From Cronobacter sakazakii (GTDB lineage Bacteria; Pseudomonadota; Gammaproteobacteria; Enterobacterales; Enterobacteriaceae), in contig NZ_CP011047.1 in NCBI RefSeq assembly GCF_000982825.1, positions 1,984,001 through 2,048,000 on the forward strand: 64,000 nt of DNA, given 5' to 3'. Numbering within the stretch: position 1 is the first letter of the stretch; each line of letters starts with the position of its first letter. Below are positions 16,557 to 26,825 of the stretch, piece after piece. The notes beneath the pieces were generated by a model, which saw only the letters and a program-made list of their open reading frames with translations, had not been told where the DNA came from and searched no databases. The position numbers and the translations under genes were made by a program.

Positions 16557-18160
16557 ACCAGCGGGGCGAGCACCGACGGCCCGGATTCCGGCAACGTTTC
16601 CGGGTAATCCAGCGTGTAGTGCAGCCCGCGGCTCTCTTTGCGCATCATGGCGCAGCGGACGATAAGCTCCGCCACCTGAACCAGGTTACGCAGCTCCAGC
16701 AGGTTATTGGAGACGCGGAAGTTGGCGTAATACTCTTCTATCTCCTGCTGTAACATCGTAATGCGTCGCAGCGCGCGCTCCAGACGTTTGGTGGTGCGCA
16801 CAATGCCCACGTAATCCCACATAAACAGCCGCAGCTCATGCCAGTTATGCTGCAATACCACCAGTTCATCCGGGTGCTCCACGCGGCTTTCGTCCCAGGC
16901 GGGCAGGGTTTTGACCTCGCGCGCATAGGGCAGGCGCAGCCGGATATCTTCCGCCGCCGACCAGCCGTAAACCAGACACTCCAGCAGCGAGTTTGAGGCC
17001 ATACGATTCGCGCCGTGCAACCCGGTGTAGGTCACCTCGCCGATGGCGTAAAGCCCGTCGACGTCGGTGCGTCCGTGCTCATCGACCATTACGCCGCCGC
17101 AGGTGTAGTGCGCCGCGGGCACCACCGGCACCGGCTCTCGGGTGAGATCGATGCCAAGCCCCAGTAGCTTTTCATAAATCGTCGGGAAATGCTGGCGAAC
17201 AAACGCCTCCGGCTTGTAGCTGATGTCGAGATACATGCAGTCGGCGCCGAGACGTTTCATTTCATGGTCAATGGCGCGCGCCACGATATCGCGCGGCGCC
17301 AGTTCGGCGCGCTCGTCAAACTCCGGCATAAAGCGGGTGCCGTCAGGACGTTTAAGATAAGCGCCTTCGCCACGCAGCGCTTCGGTCAGCAGGAAATTGC
17401 GCGCCTGCGGATGAAACAGGGCGGTTGGATGGAACTGATTGAATTCGAGATTCGCGACGCGACAACCGGCGCGCCAGGCCATCGCGATGCCGTCGCCCGA
17501 GGCGATATCCGGGTTGGTCGTGTACTGATAGACTTTTGACGCACCGCCGGTGGCGAGCACCACGGCTTTCGCGCGACAGGTTTCCACTTCTTCTTTATTG
17601 CGGTTCCAGATCCAGGCACCCACCACGCGGCGCGTGCCCGGCAGACCGATTTTATCAGAGATAATCAAATCCACGGCGTTATGACGCTCAAGGATGCGGA
17701 TATTCGGATGGCTTAACGCTTTATCCATCAACGTTGTAGCGACGGCCTTACCGGTGGCGTCCGCCGCATGCAGAATGCGGCGGTGGCTGTGGCCGCCTTC
17801 ACGCGTGAGGTGGTAGCTCTCTTCGCCGTTCGACTGCACTTCGGTATCAAACAGCACGCCCTGATCGATAAGCCACTGCACGCAGTGGCGGGCATTACTG
17901 GCGACAAACTCGACGGCGCTGCGATCGCACAGGCCAGCGCCTGCAATCAGCGTGTCTTCTACGTGCGAGGCGATGCTGTCGGTTTCGTCAAAAACCGCGG
18001 CTATCCCGCCCTGGGCATAAAAGGTAGAGCCTTCGCTCAAAGGACCTTTGCTCAATACTATCACCTGGCTATGTTCCGCCAGGCGCAGCGCCAGTGAAAG
18101 GCCGGCGGCACCGCTGCCGACAATCAGCACATCACAGTGAAGTTCAGGTGTCTTATTCAT
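16541..18160 (-). CDS. nadB: L-aspartate oxidase NadB
   Basis: FAD enzyme that oxidises aspartate to iminoaspartate, the first step of de novo NAD synthesis, acting with NadA. It is 539 residues (E. coli 540). The dinucleotide fold GSGAAGLSLALRLAE opens the protein; FYAQGGIAAVFDETDS and SYHLTREGGHSHRRILHA are flavin and substrate regions of the succinate dehydrogenase flavoprotein family. The start MNKTPELHCDVLIVG is chosen over an upstream in-frame ATG because a NadR box lies directly before it (18166-18183). nadA is not in the window. Divergent from the rpoE operon. Confidence 0.96.
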   Translation of the reverse strand: MNKTPELHCDVLIVGSGAAGLSLALRLAEHSQVIVLSKGPLSEGSTFYAQGGIAAVFDETDSIASHVEDTLIAGAGLCDRSAVEFVASNARHCVQWLIDQGVLFDTEVQSNGEESYHLTREGGHSHRRILHAADATGKAVATTLMDKALSHPNIRILERHNAVDLIISDKIGLPGTRRVVGAWIWNRNKEEVETCRAKAVVLATGGASKVYQYTTNPDIASGDGIAMAWRAGCRVANLEFNQFHPTALFHPQARNFLLTEALRGEGAYLKRPDGTRFMPEFDERAELAPRDIVARAIDHEMKRLGADCMYLDISYKPEAFVRQHFPTIYEKLLGLGIDLTREPVPVVPAAHYTCGGVMVDEHGRTDVDGLYAIGEVTYTGLHGANRMASNSLLECLVYGWSAAEDIRLRLPYAREVKTLPAWDESRVEHPDELVVLQHNWHELRLFMWDYVGIVRTTKRLERALRRITMLQQEIEEYYANFRVSNNLLELRNLVQVAELIVRCAMMRKESRGLHYTLDYPETLPESGPSVLAPLVHINR

Positions 18161-18165
18161 TGTCG

Positions 18166-18183
18166 TGTTTAATTTACTAAACA
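18166..18183 (-). promoter_or_regulatory. NadR operator of nadB
   Basis: Perfect inverted repeat TGTTTA-N6-TAAACA, the known NadR binding pattern in enterics, ending 5 bp before the nadB start. It implies repression of nadB when NAD is plentiful. Confidence 0.85.
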
Positions 18184-18435
18184 AGGTTTGGCCAGCATAG
18201 CACCGTAATGCGAAATCAAACACGCTTTTTTTAATCTGCGTTGTAAACGCTAAACACGAGAGAGAGATTCTGACTTAACGCATAGCCGCATACTCAAAAC
18301 GCTGCGTACCGCCGCGCATCCTCAGGATTTAAAGGTGAAAAAATGGTGGTGTTGCGTTACCCTGCAAGCGGTCTGTGCAACAAAATACAGCCCTGGCAGG
18401 CCGTTATTCAGATTGTGAACATATAATGAGTAGAA

Positions 18436-18588
18436 CTGGCGTTCGCCATTGCCGCACAAAAACAAAGGCGTAACGGAACTTTCCGGGCAACCGGCGCTCT
18501 AAGCTTCTGCTTGCTCACAGTGCAGAGTTCGGGTGGCATTTCGATTACGCGTGGAAATTCAGGTTTGGGGAGACATTACCTCGGATGA
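18436..18588 (+). CDS. rseD: rseD-type leader peptide, start uncertain
   Basis: An open frame upstream of rpoE ends in TGA overlapping the rpoE start as ATGA, the arrangement of the translationally coupled rseD leader described in E. coli. The frame is open from the stop at 18427-18429 onward. It contains no ATG, so the start must be a non-AUG codon; CTG at 18436 would give 50 residues and ATT at 18448 would give 46. The coordinates use the CTG only as a placeholder. Peptide features: basic N-terminal part (AAQKQRRNG) then SFCLLTVQSSGG. The sigma-E promoter lies inside the frame, so the shortest transcripts would carry only its 3' part. Confidence 0.5.
   Translation: MAFAIAAQKQRRNGTFRATGALSFCLLTVQSSGGISITRGNSGLGRHYLG
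18475..18502 (+). promoter_or_regulatory. sigma-E promoter of the rpoE operon
   Basis: Sigma-E-type -35 GGAACTT (18475-18481) and -10 TCTAA (18498-18502) with a 16-bp spacer, matching the GGAACTT-N16-TCNAA consensus. Start would fall near 18508, about 75 nt before rpoE. It provides autoactivation of the operon. Housekeeping promoters are presumably further upstream. Confidence 0.82.
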
Positions 18589-19160
18589 GCGAGCAGTTAA
18601 CGGATCAGGTCCTTGTCGAACGGGTCCAGAAGGGAGATCAGAAAGCCTTTAACTTACTGGTCATTCGCTACCAGCATAAAGTGGCGAATCTGGTGTCCCG
18701 CTATGTCCCCTCAGGCGACGTCTCTGATGTTGTTCAGGAATCTTTTGTTAAAGCCTGGCGCGCGTTTGATTCTTTTCGCGGCGACAGCGCATTTTATACC
18801 TGGCTCTACCGTATCGCCGTGAATACGGCAAAAAACTATTTAGTGGCTCAGGGCCGCCGTCCGCCGTCCAGTGATGTGGATGCCAACGAGGCGGAAAATT
18901 TCGAAAGTGGCGGCGCGTTGAAAGAAATTTCGAACCCAGAGAACTTAATGTTGTCTGAGGAACTGAGACAGATTGTATTCCGTACCATAGAGTCACTCCC
19001 GGAAGATTTACGCATGGCAATTACGTTGCGGGAGCTGGATGGCCTGAGCTATGAAGAGATAGCGGCTATTATGGATTGCCCGGTCGGTACGGTACGCTCC
19101 CGCATTTTCCGTGCGCGGGAAGCCATTGATAATAAAGTTCAACCGCTTATCAGGCGTTGA
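18585..19160 (+). CDS. rpoE: RNA polymerase sigma-E factor
   Basis: Group IV (ECF) sigma factor directing the envelope stress response. It is 191 residues as in E. coli. Region 2 (LVSRYVPSGDVSDVVQESFVKAWRAF) and region 4 (LPEDLRMAITLRELDGLSYEEIA) are intact. It is held inactive by RseA, encoded next. The start is coupled to the upstream leader frame by ATGA. It is the first main gene of rpoE-rseA-rseB-rseC, with an autoregulatory sigma-E promoter upstream. Confidence 0.98.
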   Translation: MSEQLTDQVLVERVQKGDQKAFNLLVIRYQHKVANLVSRYVPSGDVSDVVQESFVKAWRAFDSFRGDSAFYTWLYRIAVNTAKNYLVAQGRRPPSSDVDANEAENFESGGALKEISNPENLMLSEELRQIVFRTIESLPEDLRMAITLRELDGLSYEEIAAIMDCPVGTVRSRIFRAREAIDNKVQPLIRR

Positions 19161-19191
19161 CGATAGCGGGATACTGGAAAAGGTATTAAGC

Positions 19192-19842
19192 ATGCAGAAA
19201 GAAAAACTTTCCGCTTTAATGGATGGGGAAGCACTGGACAGCGAATTGTTGAGCGCGGTCGAAAACGACAAAGCGTTACAGCAAACCTGGGAAAGCTATC
19301 ACCTCATTCGCGATACCCTGCGCGGCGATACCGGCGAAACGCTTCATTTTGATATCTCCGCACGTGTCATGGCGGCGATTGAAAATGAGCCCGCCCGACA
19401 GGCTGCGCCGCTCATCCCTGAATCACAGCCTGCGCCACAGCAGTGGAGCAAAATGCCGTTCTGGCAGAAAGTGCGGCCCTGGGCGAGCCAGCTCACGCAA
19501 GTCGGTATGGCCGCATGCGTTTCGCTGGCGGTGATTGTCGGCGTTCAGCACTATAATGCGCAGCCTGATGCGAGCGCACAGCCGGAAGCGCCGGTGTTCA
19601 ATACGCTGCCGATGATGGGTAAAGCCAGCCCGGTTAGCCTTGGCGTGCCGACAGCGGATAATAACGCCGCAGGCGGTCAGCCGCAGGTGCAGGAACAGCG
19701 TCGTCGCATCAACGCGATGTTGCAGGATTACGAACTGCAACGCCGCCTGCATGCCGAGCAGCTCCAGCTGGAGCAGTCGCAGACGCAGCAGGCCGCCTTA
19801 CAAGTGCCTGGTAACCAGACTTTAGGAACTCAATCGCAGTAA
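19192..19842 (+). CDS. rseA: anti-sigma-E factor RseA
   Basis: Single-pass inner-membrane protein that binds sigma-E with its cytoplasmic domain (residues about 1-66, MQKEKLSALMDGE onward). The membrane segment is near residues 103-118 (GMAACVSLAVIVGV). It is 216 residues, the same as E. coli, and the DegS cleavage dipeptide Val148-Ser149 falls in ASPVSLGV at exactly the E. coli position. Glutamine-rich periplasmic stretches, known to restrain RseP, follow. Start at 19192, 31 bp after rpoE; its stop overlaps the rseB start. Confidence 0.97.
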   Translation: MQKEKLSALMDGEALDSELLSAVENDKALQQTWESYHLIRDTLRGDTGETLHFDISARVMAAIENEPARQAAPLIPESQPAPQQWSKMPFWQKVRPWASQLTQVGMAACVSLAVIVGVQHYNAQPDASAQPEAPVFNTLPMMGKASPVSLGVPTADNNAAGGQPQVQEQRRRINAMLQDYELQRRLHAEQLQLEQSQTQQAALQVPGNQTLGTQSQ

Positions 19843-20795
19843 TGAAGCAACTTTGGTGCGCCGTCTCTCTTTTGACGGGCAGCCTGTTCGTTTCCTTCAA
19901 CGCCTCGGCAGATGCATCGTCCGAGGCGTTGTTGCAGCAAATGAACCTGGCGAGCCAGTCACTCAACTACGAGCTTTCATTTGTCAGCATCAACAAGCAG
20001 GGTGTGGAATCTTTACGCTATCGCCACGCCAGGCTCGACAATAAGCCCCTCGCGCAGTTATTGCAGCTGGACGGCCCGCGTCGCGAAGTCGTGCAGCGTG
20101 GTTCGGAAATCAGCTATTTCGAGCCAGGGCTTGAGCCGTTTACCCTGAACGGCGATTTCATCGTCGATTCGCTGCCGTCGCTGGTTTACACCGATTTCCG
20201 CCGCCTTGCGCCGTATTACGATTTTATCTCTGTCGGGCGCACCCGCATTGCCGACCGGCTTTGCGAAGTGATCCGCGTGGTGGCGCGCGATGGTACCCGT
20301 TATGGTTATATCGCATGGGTAGACAGCGAAACGCGTCTGCCAATGCGTGTCGATTTGCTGGATCGCGATGGCGAAACGCTGGAGCAGTTCCGCGTCGTCT
20401 CCTTTACGGTGAACGATAAGCCCGGCACGATGATGCAGAATCTGGCGAAGGCCTCGTTGCCGCCGCTGCTCTCGGTACCATCGGGCGATAATGCAAAATT
20501 TGGCTGGTCAGCGTCGTGGCTGCCGCAGGGCTTTACTGAAATCTCCAGCAGCCGCCGGCCGCTGCCCGGTATCGATTCGCCGGTGGAGTCGCGGCTCTAT
20601 TCTGACGGGCTCTTTAGCTTCTCGATTAACGTCAGCCGCGCCAGCGCTAACAGCAGCGAACAGATGCTGCGCACTGGCAGGCGCACCGTCAGCACCGAAG
20701 TGCGCAATAATGCTGAAATCACAGTGGTAGGCGAGCTGCCGCCGCCGACGGCGAAGCGCATCGCGAGTAGTATTACCTTCAGGGCATCTCAATGA
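19842..20795 (+). CDS. rseB: sigma-E regulatory protein RseB
   Basis: Periplasmic protein that binds RseA and blocks its cleavage until displaced by lipopolysaccharide intermediates. It is 317 residues with a typical signal peptide (LTGSLFVSFNASADASS, cleavage after about residue 23). The lipoprotein-carrier-like MucB/RseB fold regions match E. coli (YFEPGLEPFTLNGDFIVDSL). The start overlaps the rseA stop by one base (TAATG), and the stop overlaps rseC (ATGA), so the three are translationally coupled. Confidence 0.96.
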   Translation: MKQLWCAVSLLTGSLFVSFNASADASSEALLQQMNLASQSLNYELSFVSINKQGVESLRYRHARLDNKPLAQLLQLDGPRREVVQRGSEISYFEPGLEPFTLNGDFIVDSLPSLVYTDFRRLAPYYDFISVGRTRIADRLCEVIRVVARDGTRYGYIAWVDSETRLPMRVDLLDRDGETLEQFRVVSFTVNDKPGTMMQNLAKASLPPLLSVPSGDNAKFGWSASWLPQGFTEISSSRRPLPGIDSPVESRLYSDGLFSFSINVSRASANSSEQMLRTGRRTVSTEVRNNAEITVVGELPPPTAKRIASSITFRASQ

Positions 20796-21271
20796 TTAAA
20801 GAGTGGGCCACGGTCGTGTCGTGGCAAGACGGCGAAGCCGTACTCAGTTGCGACGTTAAAGCCTCCTGCAGCAGCTGCGCGTCTCGCGCTGGTTGCGGCA
20901 CGCGCGTGCTGAATAAGCTGGGGCCGCAGAATACGCACTATATCAACGTACCGAGCGAGCAGCCGCTGGTAGCCGGACAGAAAGTGGAGCTGGGCATCGC
21001 CGAAGGCAGTCTGCTGGGCTCCGCGATGCTGGTCTATCTCTCTCCGCTGGTGGGGCTGTTTGTCATGGCCGGTGTTTTCCAGGCGCTGTTTGGCTCTGAC
21101 CTTGCCGCGATGTGCGGTGCGGCGCTGGGCGGCGTGGGCGGTTTTCTGCTGGCACGCGGTTTGTCGCCGAAATTCGCCTCCCGTGAAAGCTGGCAGCCGG
21201 TCATTCTCAGCGTCGGGCTTCCGCCCGATGCGTTGCGCGTTGAAACCACCCCTTCTTCTGACAGCCGGTAA
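20792..21271 (+). CDS. rseC: RseC protein
   Basis: A 159-residue inner-membrane protein of the RseC/MucC family, linked to sigma-E control and to reduction of the SoxR iron-sulfur centre in some bacteria. The N-terminal cytoplasmic part has the cysteine cluster CDVKASCSSCASRAGC (about residues 17-32), consistent with an iron-sulfur or redox site. Two membrane helices follow (about 75-95 and 100-122). It is the last gene of the operon; a hairpin overlaps its stop codon. Confidence 0.95.
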   Translation: MIKEWATVVSWQDGEAVLSCDVKASCSSCASRAGCGTRVLNKLGPQNTHYINVPSEQPLVAGQKVELGIAEGSLLGSAMLVYLSPLVGLFVMAGVFQALFGSDLAAMCGAALGGVGGFLLARGLSPKFASRESWQPVILSVGLPPDALRVETTPSSDSR

Positions 21272-21290
21272 TCGCCGGCTGTTGGTTTTA
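21261..21290 (+). terminator. possible terminator after rseC
   Basis: Eight-bp stem ACAGCCGG / CCGGCTGT (21261-21282) followed by TGGTTTTA, a weak T tract. It overlaps the rseC stop codon. It may only attenuate transcription into lepA. Confidence 0.5.
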
Positions 21291-21470
21291 CGCCTCCTTT
21301 CCCGATGATTTTCATTCGCCGTCTATGCTTACCTGAGACGCAGTTTCCCCGCTTTCTGGTTGTAGTGTAGAATGCAGCGTTTCAGGCATAAGACAGCCAG
21401 AGACATCATGCTCAGTACCGCGCGTTGCGCCGAGCCTCTCAGGATTTATAAGGCATAAAAATCTCGCTAT

Positions 21471-23270
<1,800 letters not shown>

Positions 23271-23284
23271 CCTAAGGAGTTGGC

Positions 23285-24250
23285 ATGGCGAATATGTTTG
23301 CCCTGATCCTGGTCATCGCAACGCTGGTGACGGGCATCTTGTGGTGCGTGGATAAATTTATCTTCGCGCCGAAGCGTCGCGAGCGCGCGGCGCTTGCCGC
23401 CGCGGATGCGCAGGACGCGGGCGCGTCGAAGAAAGCAGGCCCGAAACCGGGCTGGCTGGAAACCGGCGCGTCGATATTTCCGGTTCTGGCGGTGGTTCTG
23501 GTGGTGCGCTCGTTTATTTATGAGCCGTTCCAGATCCCGTCTGGCTCCATGATGCCGACGCTGCTTATCGGCGATTTTATCCTCGTGGAGAAATTCGCCT
23601 ACGGCATCAAAGATCCGATTTACCAGAAAACACTTATCGAAACCGGTCATCCGAAGCGCGGTGATATCGCCGTGTTTAAATATCCGGGCGATCCGCGCCT
23701 TGACTACATCAAGCGCGTGGTTGGTCTGCCGGGCGATAAAGTCAGCTACGATCCAGTCGCGAAAGAGGTGACCGTCCAGCCGAACTGCAGTTCAGGCCAG
23801 GCGTGCGCGAACGCGCTGCCTATCACCTATTCGAACGTCGAGCCGAGCGATTTCGTGCAGACGTTCGGTCGTCAGAGCGGCGGCGAGGCGAGCAGCGGTT
23901 TCTTCCAGGTACCGAAAAACGAAAGCAAAGACGGCGGCATCCGCCTGACCGAGCGTAAGGAAACCTTAGGCGACGTCACGCACCGTATTCTGACAGTGCC
24001 TATCGCGCAGGATCAGGTCGGTATTTACTACCGTCAGCAGGGCCAGCAGACCGGTACCTGGATTGTTCCGCCGGGCCACTACTTCATGATGGGCGACAAC
24101 CGCGATAACAGCGCCGACAGCCGTTACTGGGGCTTCGTCCCGGAGGCGAATCTGGTGGGTAAAGCGACCGCTATCTGGATGAGTTTCGAGAAGCAGGAAG
24201 GTGAATGGCCGACAGGCGTGCGTCTGAATCGAATCGGCGGCATTCATTAA
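23285..24250 (+). CDS. lepB: signal peptidase I (LepB)
   Basis: Inner-membrane protease that removes signal peptides from secreted proteins. It is 321 residues (E. coli 324). Two N-terminal membrane segments (about 3-22 and 62-77) frame a charged cytoplasmic loop. The catalytic dyad is Ser88 in PSGSMMPTL and Lys143 in YIKRVVGLPGD, two positions lower than E. coli Ser90/Lys145. The GDNRDNSADSRYWG box is intact. It is the second gene of the lepA-lepB operon; the rnc leader hairpins follow. Confidence 0.97.
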   Translation: MANMFALILVIATLVTGILWCVDKFIFAPKRRERAALAAADAQDAGASKKAGPKPGWLETGASIFPVLAVVLVVRSFIYEPFQIPSGSMMPTLLIGDFILVEKFAYGIKDPIYQKTLIETGHPKRGDIAVFKYPGDPRLDYIKRVVGLPGDKVSYDPVAKEVTVQPNCSSGQACANALPITYSNVEPSDFVQTFGRQSGGEASSGFFQVPKNESKDGGIRLTERKETLGDVTHRILTVPIAQDQVGIYYRQQGQQTGTWIVPPGHYFMMGDNRDNSADSRYWGFVPEANLVGKATAIWMSFEKQEGEWPTGVRLNRIGGIH

Positions 24251-24318
24251 CGAATTAAATCTGTTGGAACTAACGACATCCCCTGTCGTTGTGTATAGAA
24301 TATTCCCCCGACGATTTC

Positions 24319-24390
24319 CGGCTGGCTCCCGCAAGGGAGCCACGGCACACGAAACAGCTTTGAACCCCATCAGCCCTGTTCCGTGTGCTG
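24319..24390 (+). promoter_or_regulatory. rnc leader stem-loops (RNase III autoregulatory site)
   Basis: Two structures precede rnc: a hairpin TGGCTCCC-GCAA-GGGAGCCA at 24323-24342 and a longer stem pairing 24345-24357 (GCACACGAAACAG) with 24376-24388 (CTGTTCCGTGTGC), one mismatch. Their place matches the E. coli rncO element that RNase III cleaves in its own mRNA. Confidence 0.75.
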
Positions 24391-24421
24391 AATTTTTGAC
24401 GCATTCATTAATTGGTATCGC

Positions 24422-25102
24422 ATGAACCCCATCGTAATTAATCGGCTTCAGCGAAAGCTGGGCTACACTTTTCATCATCAGGATCTGTTGCAGCAGGCAT
24501 TAACGCATCGCAGTGCCAGCAGCAAACATAATGAGCGTCTGGAGTTTCTGGGTGACTCCATTTTAAGTTTCGTGATTGCGAACGCGCTGTATCACCGTTT
24601 TCCACGTGTCGATGAAGGCGACATGAGCCGTATGCGCGCAACGCTTGTGCGCGGCAATACGCTCGCCGAAATCGCGCGTGAATTTGAGCTGGGCGAGTGC
24701 CTGCGTCTTGGGCCGGGCGAGCTGAAAAGCGGCGGTTTTCGTCGCGAATCGATTCTTGCCGATACCGTTGAAGCCTTAATTGGCGGCGTGTTCCTCGACA
24801 GCGATATCCAGACCGTTGAGCGCTTAATTCTCACCTGGTATCAAACGCGTCTGGATGAAATTAGTCCGGGCGATAAACAAAAAGATCCGAAAACGCGTCT
24901 GCAGGAATATCTGCAGGGGCGCCATCTGCCGCTGCCGTCTTACCTGGTGGTGCAGGTGCGTGGGGAAGCTCACGATCAGGAATTTACTATCCACTGCCAG
25001 GTAAGTGGCCTGAGCGAACCGGTGGTCGGCACGGGTTCCAGCCGCCGCAAAGCGGAGCAGGCAGCCGCTGAGCAGGCGCTGAAAAAACTGGAGCTGGAAT
25101 GA
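24422..25102 (+). CDS. rnc: ribonuclease III
   Basis: Endonuclease for double-stranded RNA that processes rRNA precursors and some mRNAs. It is 226 residues. The catalytic domain carries the signature NERLEFLGDSILSFV and the second acidic site ADTVEALIGGVFLD; the C-terminal part (from about residue 155) is a double-stranded RNA-binding domain ending SSRRKAEQAAAEQALKKLE. Its stop overlaps the era start (ATGA). Its expression is likely self-limited through the leader stems upstream. Confidence 0.98.
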   Translation: MNPIVINRLQRKLGYTFHHQDLLQQALTHRSASSKHNERLEFLGDSILSFVIANALYHRFPRVDEGDMSRMRATLVRGNTLAEIAREFELGECLRLGPGELKSGGFRRESILADTVEALIGGVFLDSDIQTVERLILTWYQTRLDEISPGDKQKDPKTRLQEYLQGRHLPLPSYLVVQVRGEAHDQEFTIHCQVSGLSEPVVGTGSSRRKAEQAAAEQALKKLELE

Positions 25103-26004
25103 GCGAAACCAAAACATACTGCGGATTTATCGCCATCGTTGGCCGCCCGAACGTCGGGAAATCAACGCTGCTGAACAAACTGCTCGGGCAGAAAATCTCA
25201 ATTACTTCCCGTAAGGCGCAAACCACGCGCCACCGTATCGTAGGCATTCACACCGAAGGCGAGTATCAGGCGATTTACGTCGATACCCCCGGCCTGCATA
25301 TGGAAGAGAAACGCGCCATTAACCGCCTGATGAACAAGGCGGCCAGCAGCTCTATCGGCGACGTCGAGCTGGTAATTTTTGTGGTCGAAGGCACCCGCTG
25401 GACGCCGGACGACGAAATGGTGCTGAACAAACTGCGCGAAGGCAAAGCGCCGGTTATTCTGGCTATCAACAAAGTCGACAACGTGCAGGACAAAGCGGAG
25501 CTGCTGCCGCATTTACAGTTCCTGGGAAGCCAGATGAATTTCCTCGATATCGTGCCGATCTCCGCGGAAACCGGTATGAATGTGGATACTATCGCGGCGA
25601 TTGTGCGCAAGCATCTGCCAGAGGCGATTCACCACTTCCCGGAAGATTACATCACCGACCGCTCGCAGCGCTTTATGGCCTCTGAAATCATCCGTGAAAA
25701 ACTGATGCGTTTCCTGGGCGCTGAGCTGCCGTATTCGGTGACGGTCGAAATCGAGCGTTTCGTGACCAACGAGCGCGGCGGTTACGACATCAACGGGCTG
25801 ATCCTCGTTGAGCGCGAAGGGCAGAAGAAAATGGTGATTGGCAATAAAGGCGCCAAAATCAAAACCATCGGTATCGAAGCGCGTAAGGACATGCAGGACA
25901 TGTTCGAAGCGCCGGTGCATCTGGAGCTGTGGGTCAAAGTGAAATCGGGCTGGGCCGACGATGAGCGCGCCCTGCGCAGTCTCGGTTACGTCGACGATCT
26001 CTAA
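25099..26004 (+). CDS. era: GTPase Era
   Basis: Essential GTPase that binds the 3' end of 16S rRNA during 30S assembly. It is 301 residues. G motifs: GRPNVGKSTL, DTPGLH, NKVDN, SAETG. The C-terminal KH domain contains VIGNKGAKIKTIG. Start overlaps the rnc stop by four bases; recO follows 9 bp later, so rnc-era-recO is one operon as in E. coli. Confidence 0.98.
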   Translation: MSETKTYCGFIAIVGRPNVGKSTLLNKLLGQKISITSRKAQTTRHRIVGIHTEGEYQAIYVDTPGLHMEEKRAINRLMNKAASSSIGDVELVIFVVEGTRWTPDDEMVLNKLREGKAPVILAINKVDNVQDKAELLPHLQFLGSQMNFLDIVPISAETGMNVDTIAAIVRKHLPEAIHHFPEDYITDRSQRFMASEIIREKLMRFLGAELPYSVTVEIERFVTNERGGYDINGLILVEREGQKKMVIGNKGAKIKTIGIEARKDMQDMFEAPVHLELWVKVKSGWADDERALRSLGYVDDL

Positions 26005-26013
26005 GGCCGCCTG

Positions 26014-26751
26014 ATGGAAGGCTGGCAGCGTGCCTTTGTGCTCCACGCGCGTCCGTGGAGCGAAACCAGCCTGATTATCGATCTGTTCAGCGAAGAATCC
26101 GGCCGCGTGCGCGTTGTCGCCAAAGGCGCGCGCCGCAAACGTTCTAATCTTAAAGGCGCGCTTCAGCCGTTTACCCCGCTGCTGGTGCGCTGGAGCGGGC
26201 GCGGCGACGTCAAAAACCTCACCAGCGCCGAAGCCGTTTCGCTCGCGCTTCCGCTTTCCGGCATCACGCTTTACAGCGGCCTGTACGTTAACGAACTGGT
26301 CGCGCGCGTGCTGGAGCCGGAAACCCGCTTTTCCGAACTTTTCTTTGATTATCTGCACTGTATTCAGGCGCTGGCGGGTGCCAGCGGATCGCCGGAGCCT
26401 GCGCTGCGTCGCTTTGAACTGGCGCTGCTCGGGCATCTCGGCTACGGCGTCGATTTTCTGCACTGCGCGGGCACCGGCGATGAAGTCGATGACGCCATGA
26501 CGTACCGTTACCGCGAAGAGAAGGGCTTTATCGCAAGCCTGGTTATCGACAACACCTCCTTTACCGGCCGCCAGCTCAAAGCGCTCGCCACCCGCGAATT
26601 TCCCGATGTAGACACCCTGCGCGCCGCCAAGCGTTTCACGCGTATGGCGCTCAAACCGTATCTTGGCGGCAAACCGTTAAAGAGCCGCGAGCTGTTTCGC
26701 CAGTTTGTGCCTAAAAAACGTCCGCTTCCGCCGGAAGGCGAAACCGCCTGA
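26014..26751 (+). CDS. recO: DNA repair protein RecO
   Basis: Mediator that with RecR loads RecA on SSB-coated single-stranded DNA. It is 245 residues (E. coli 242). An N-terminal OB fold ([38 protein letters not shown]) is followed by a helical domain. Zinc-binding cysteines common in other bacteria are absent, as in E. coli. The C-terminal tail ([12 protein letters not shown]) differs from E. coli. Third gene of the rnc-era-recO operon; pdxJ starts 74 bp downstream. Confidence 0.96.
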
Positions 26752-26825
26752 CCGCGCAACCATAGCCAGCCTTTCCCGACCAGGTGTAAACTGCCTGCAC
26801 TTTTTGTCGATTTACGAGGATTGTC

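Noticed and set aside
18243..18257. Second NadR-like box (TGTAAACGCTAAACA)
   Set aside because: One arm is altered and the gap is three bases instead of six.
18426..18473. 15-codon ATG frame as the rseD start
   Set aside because: It starts with ATG but stops after 15 codons and is not in the frame that couples to rpoE.
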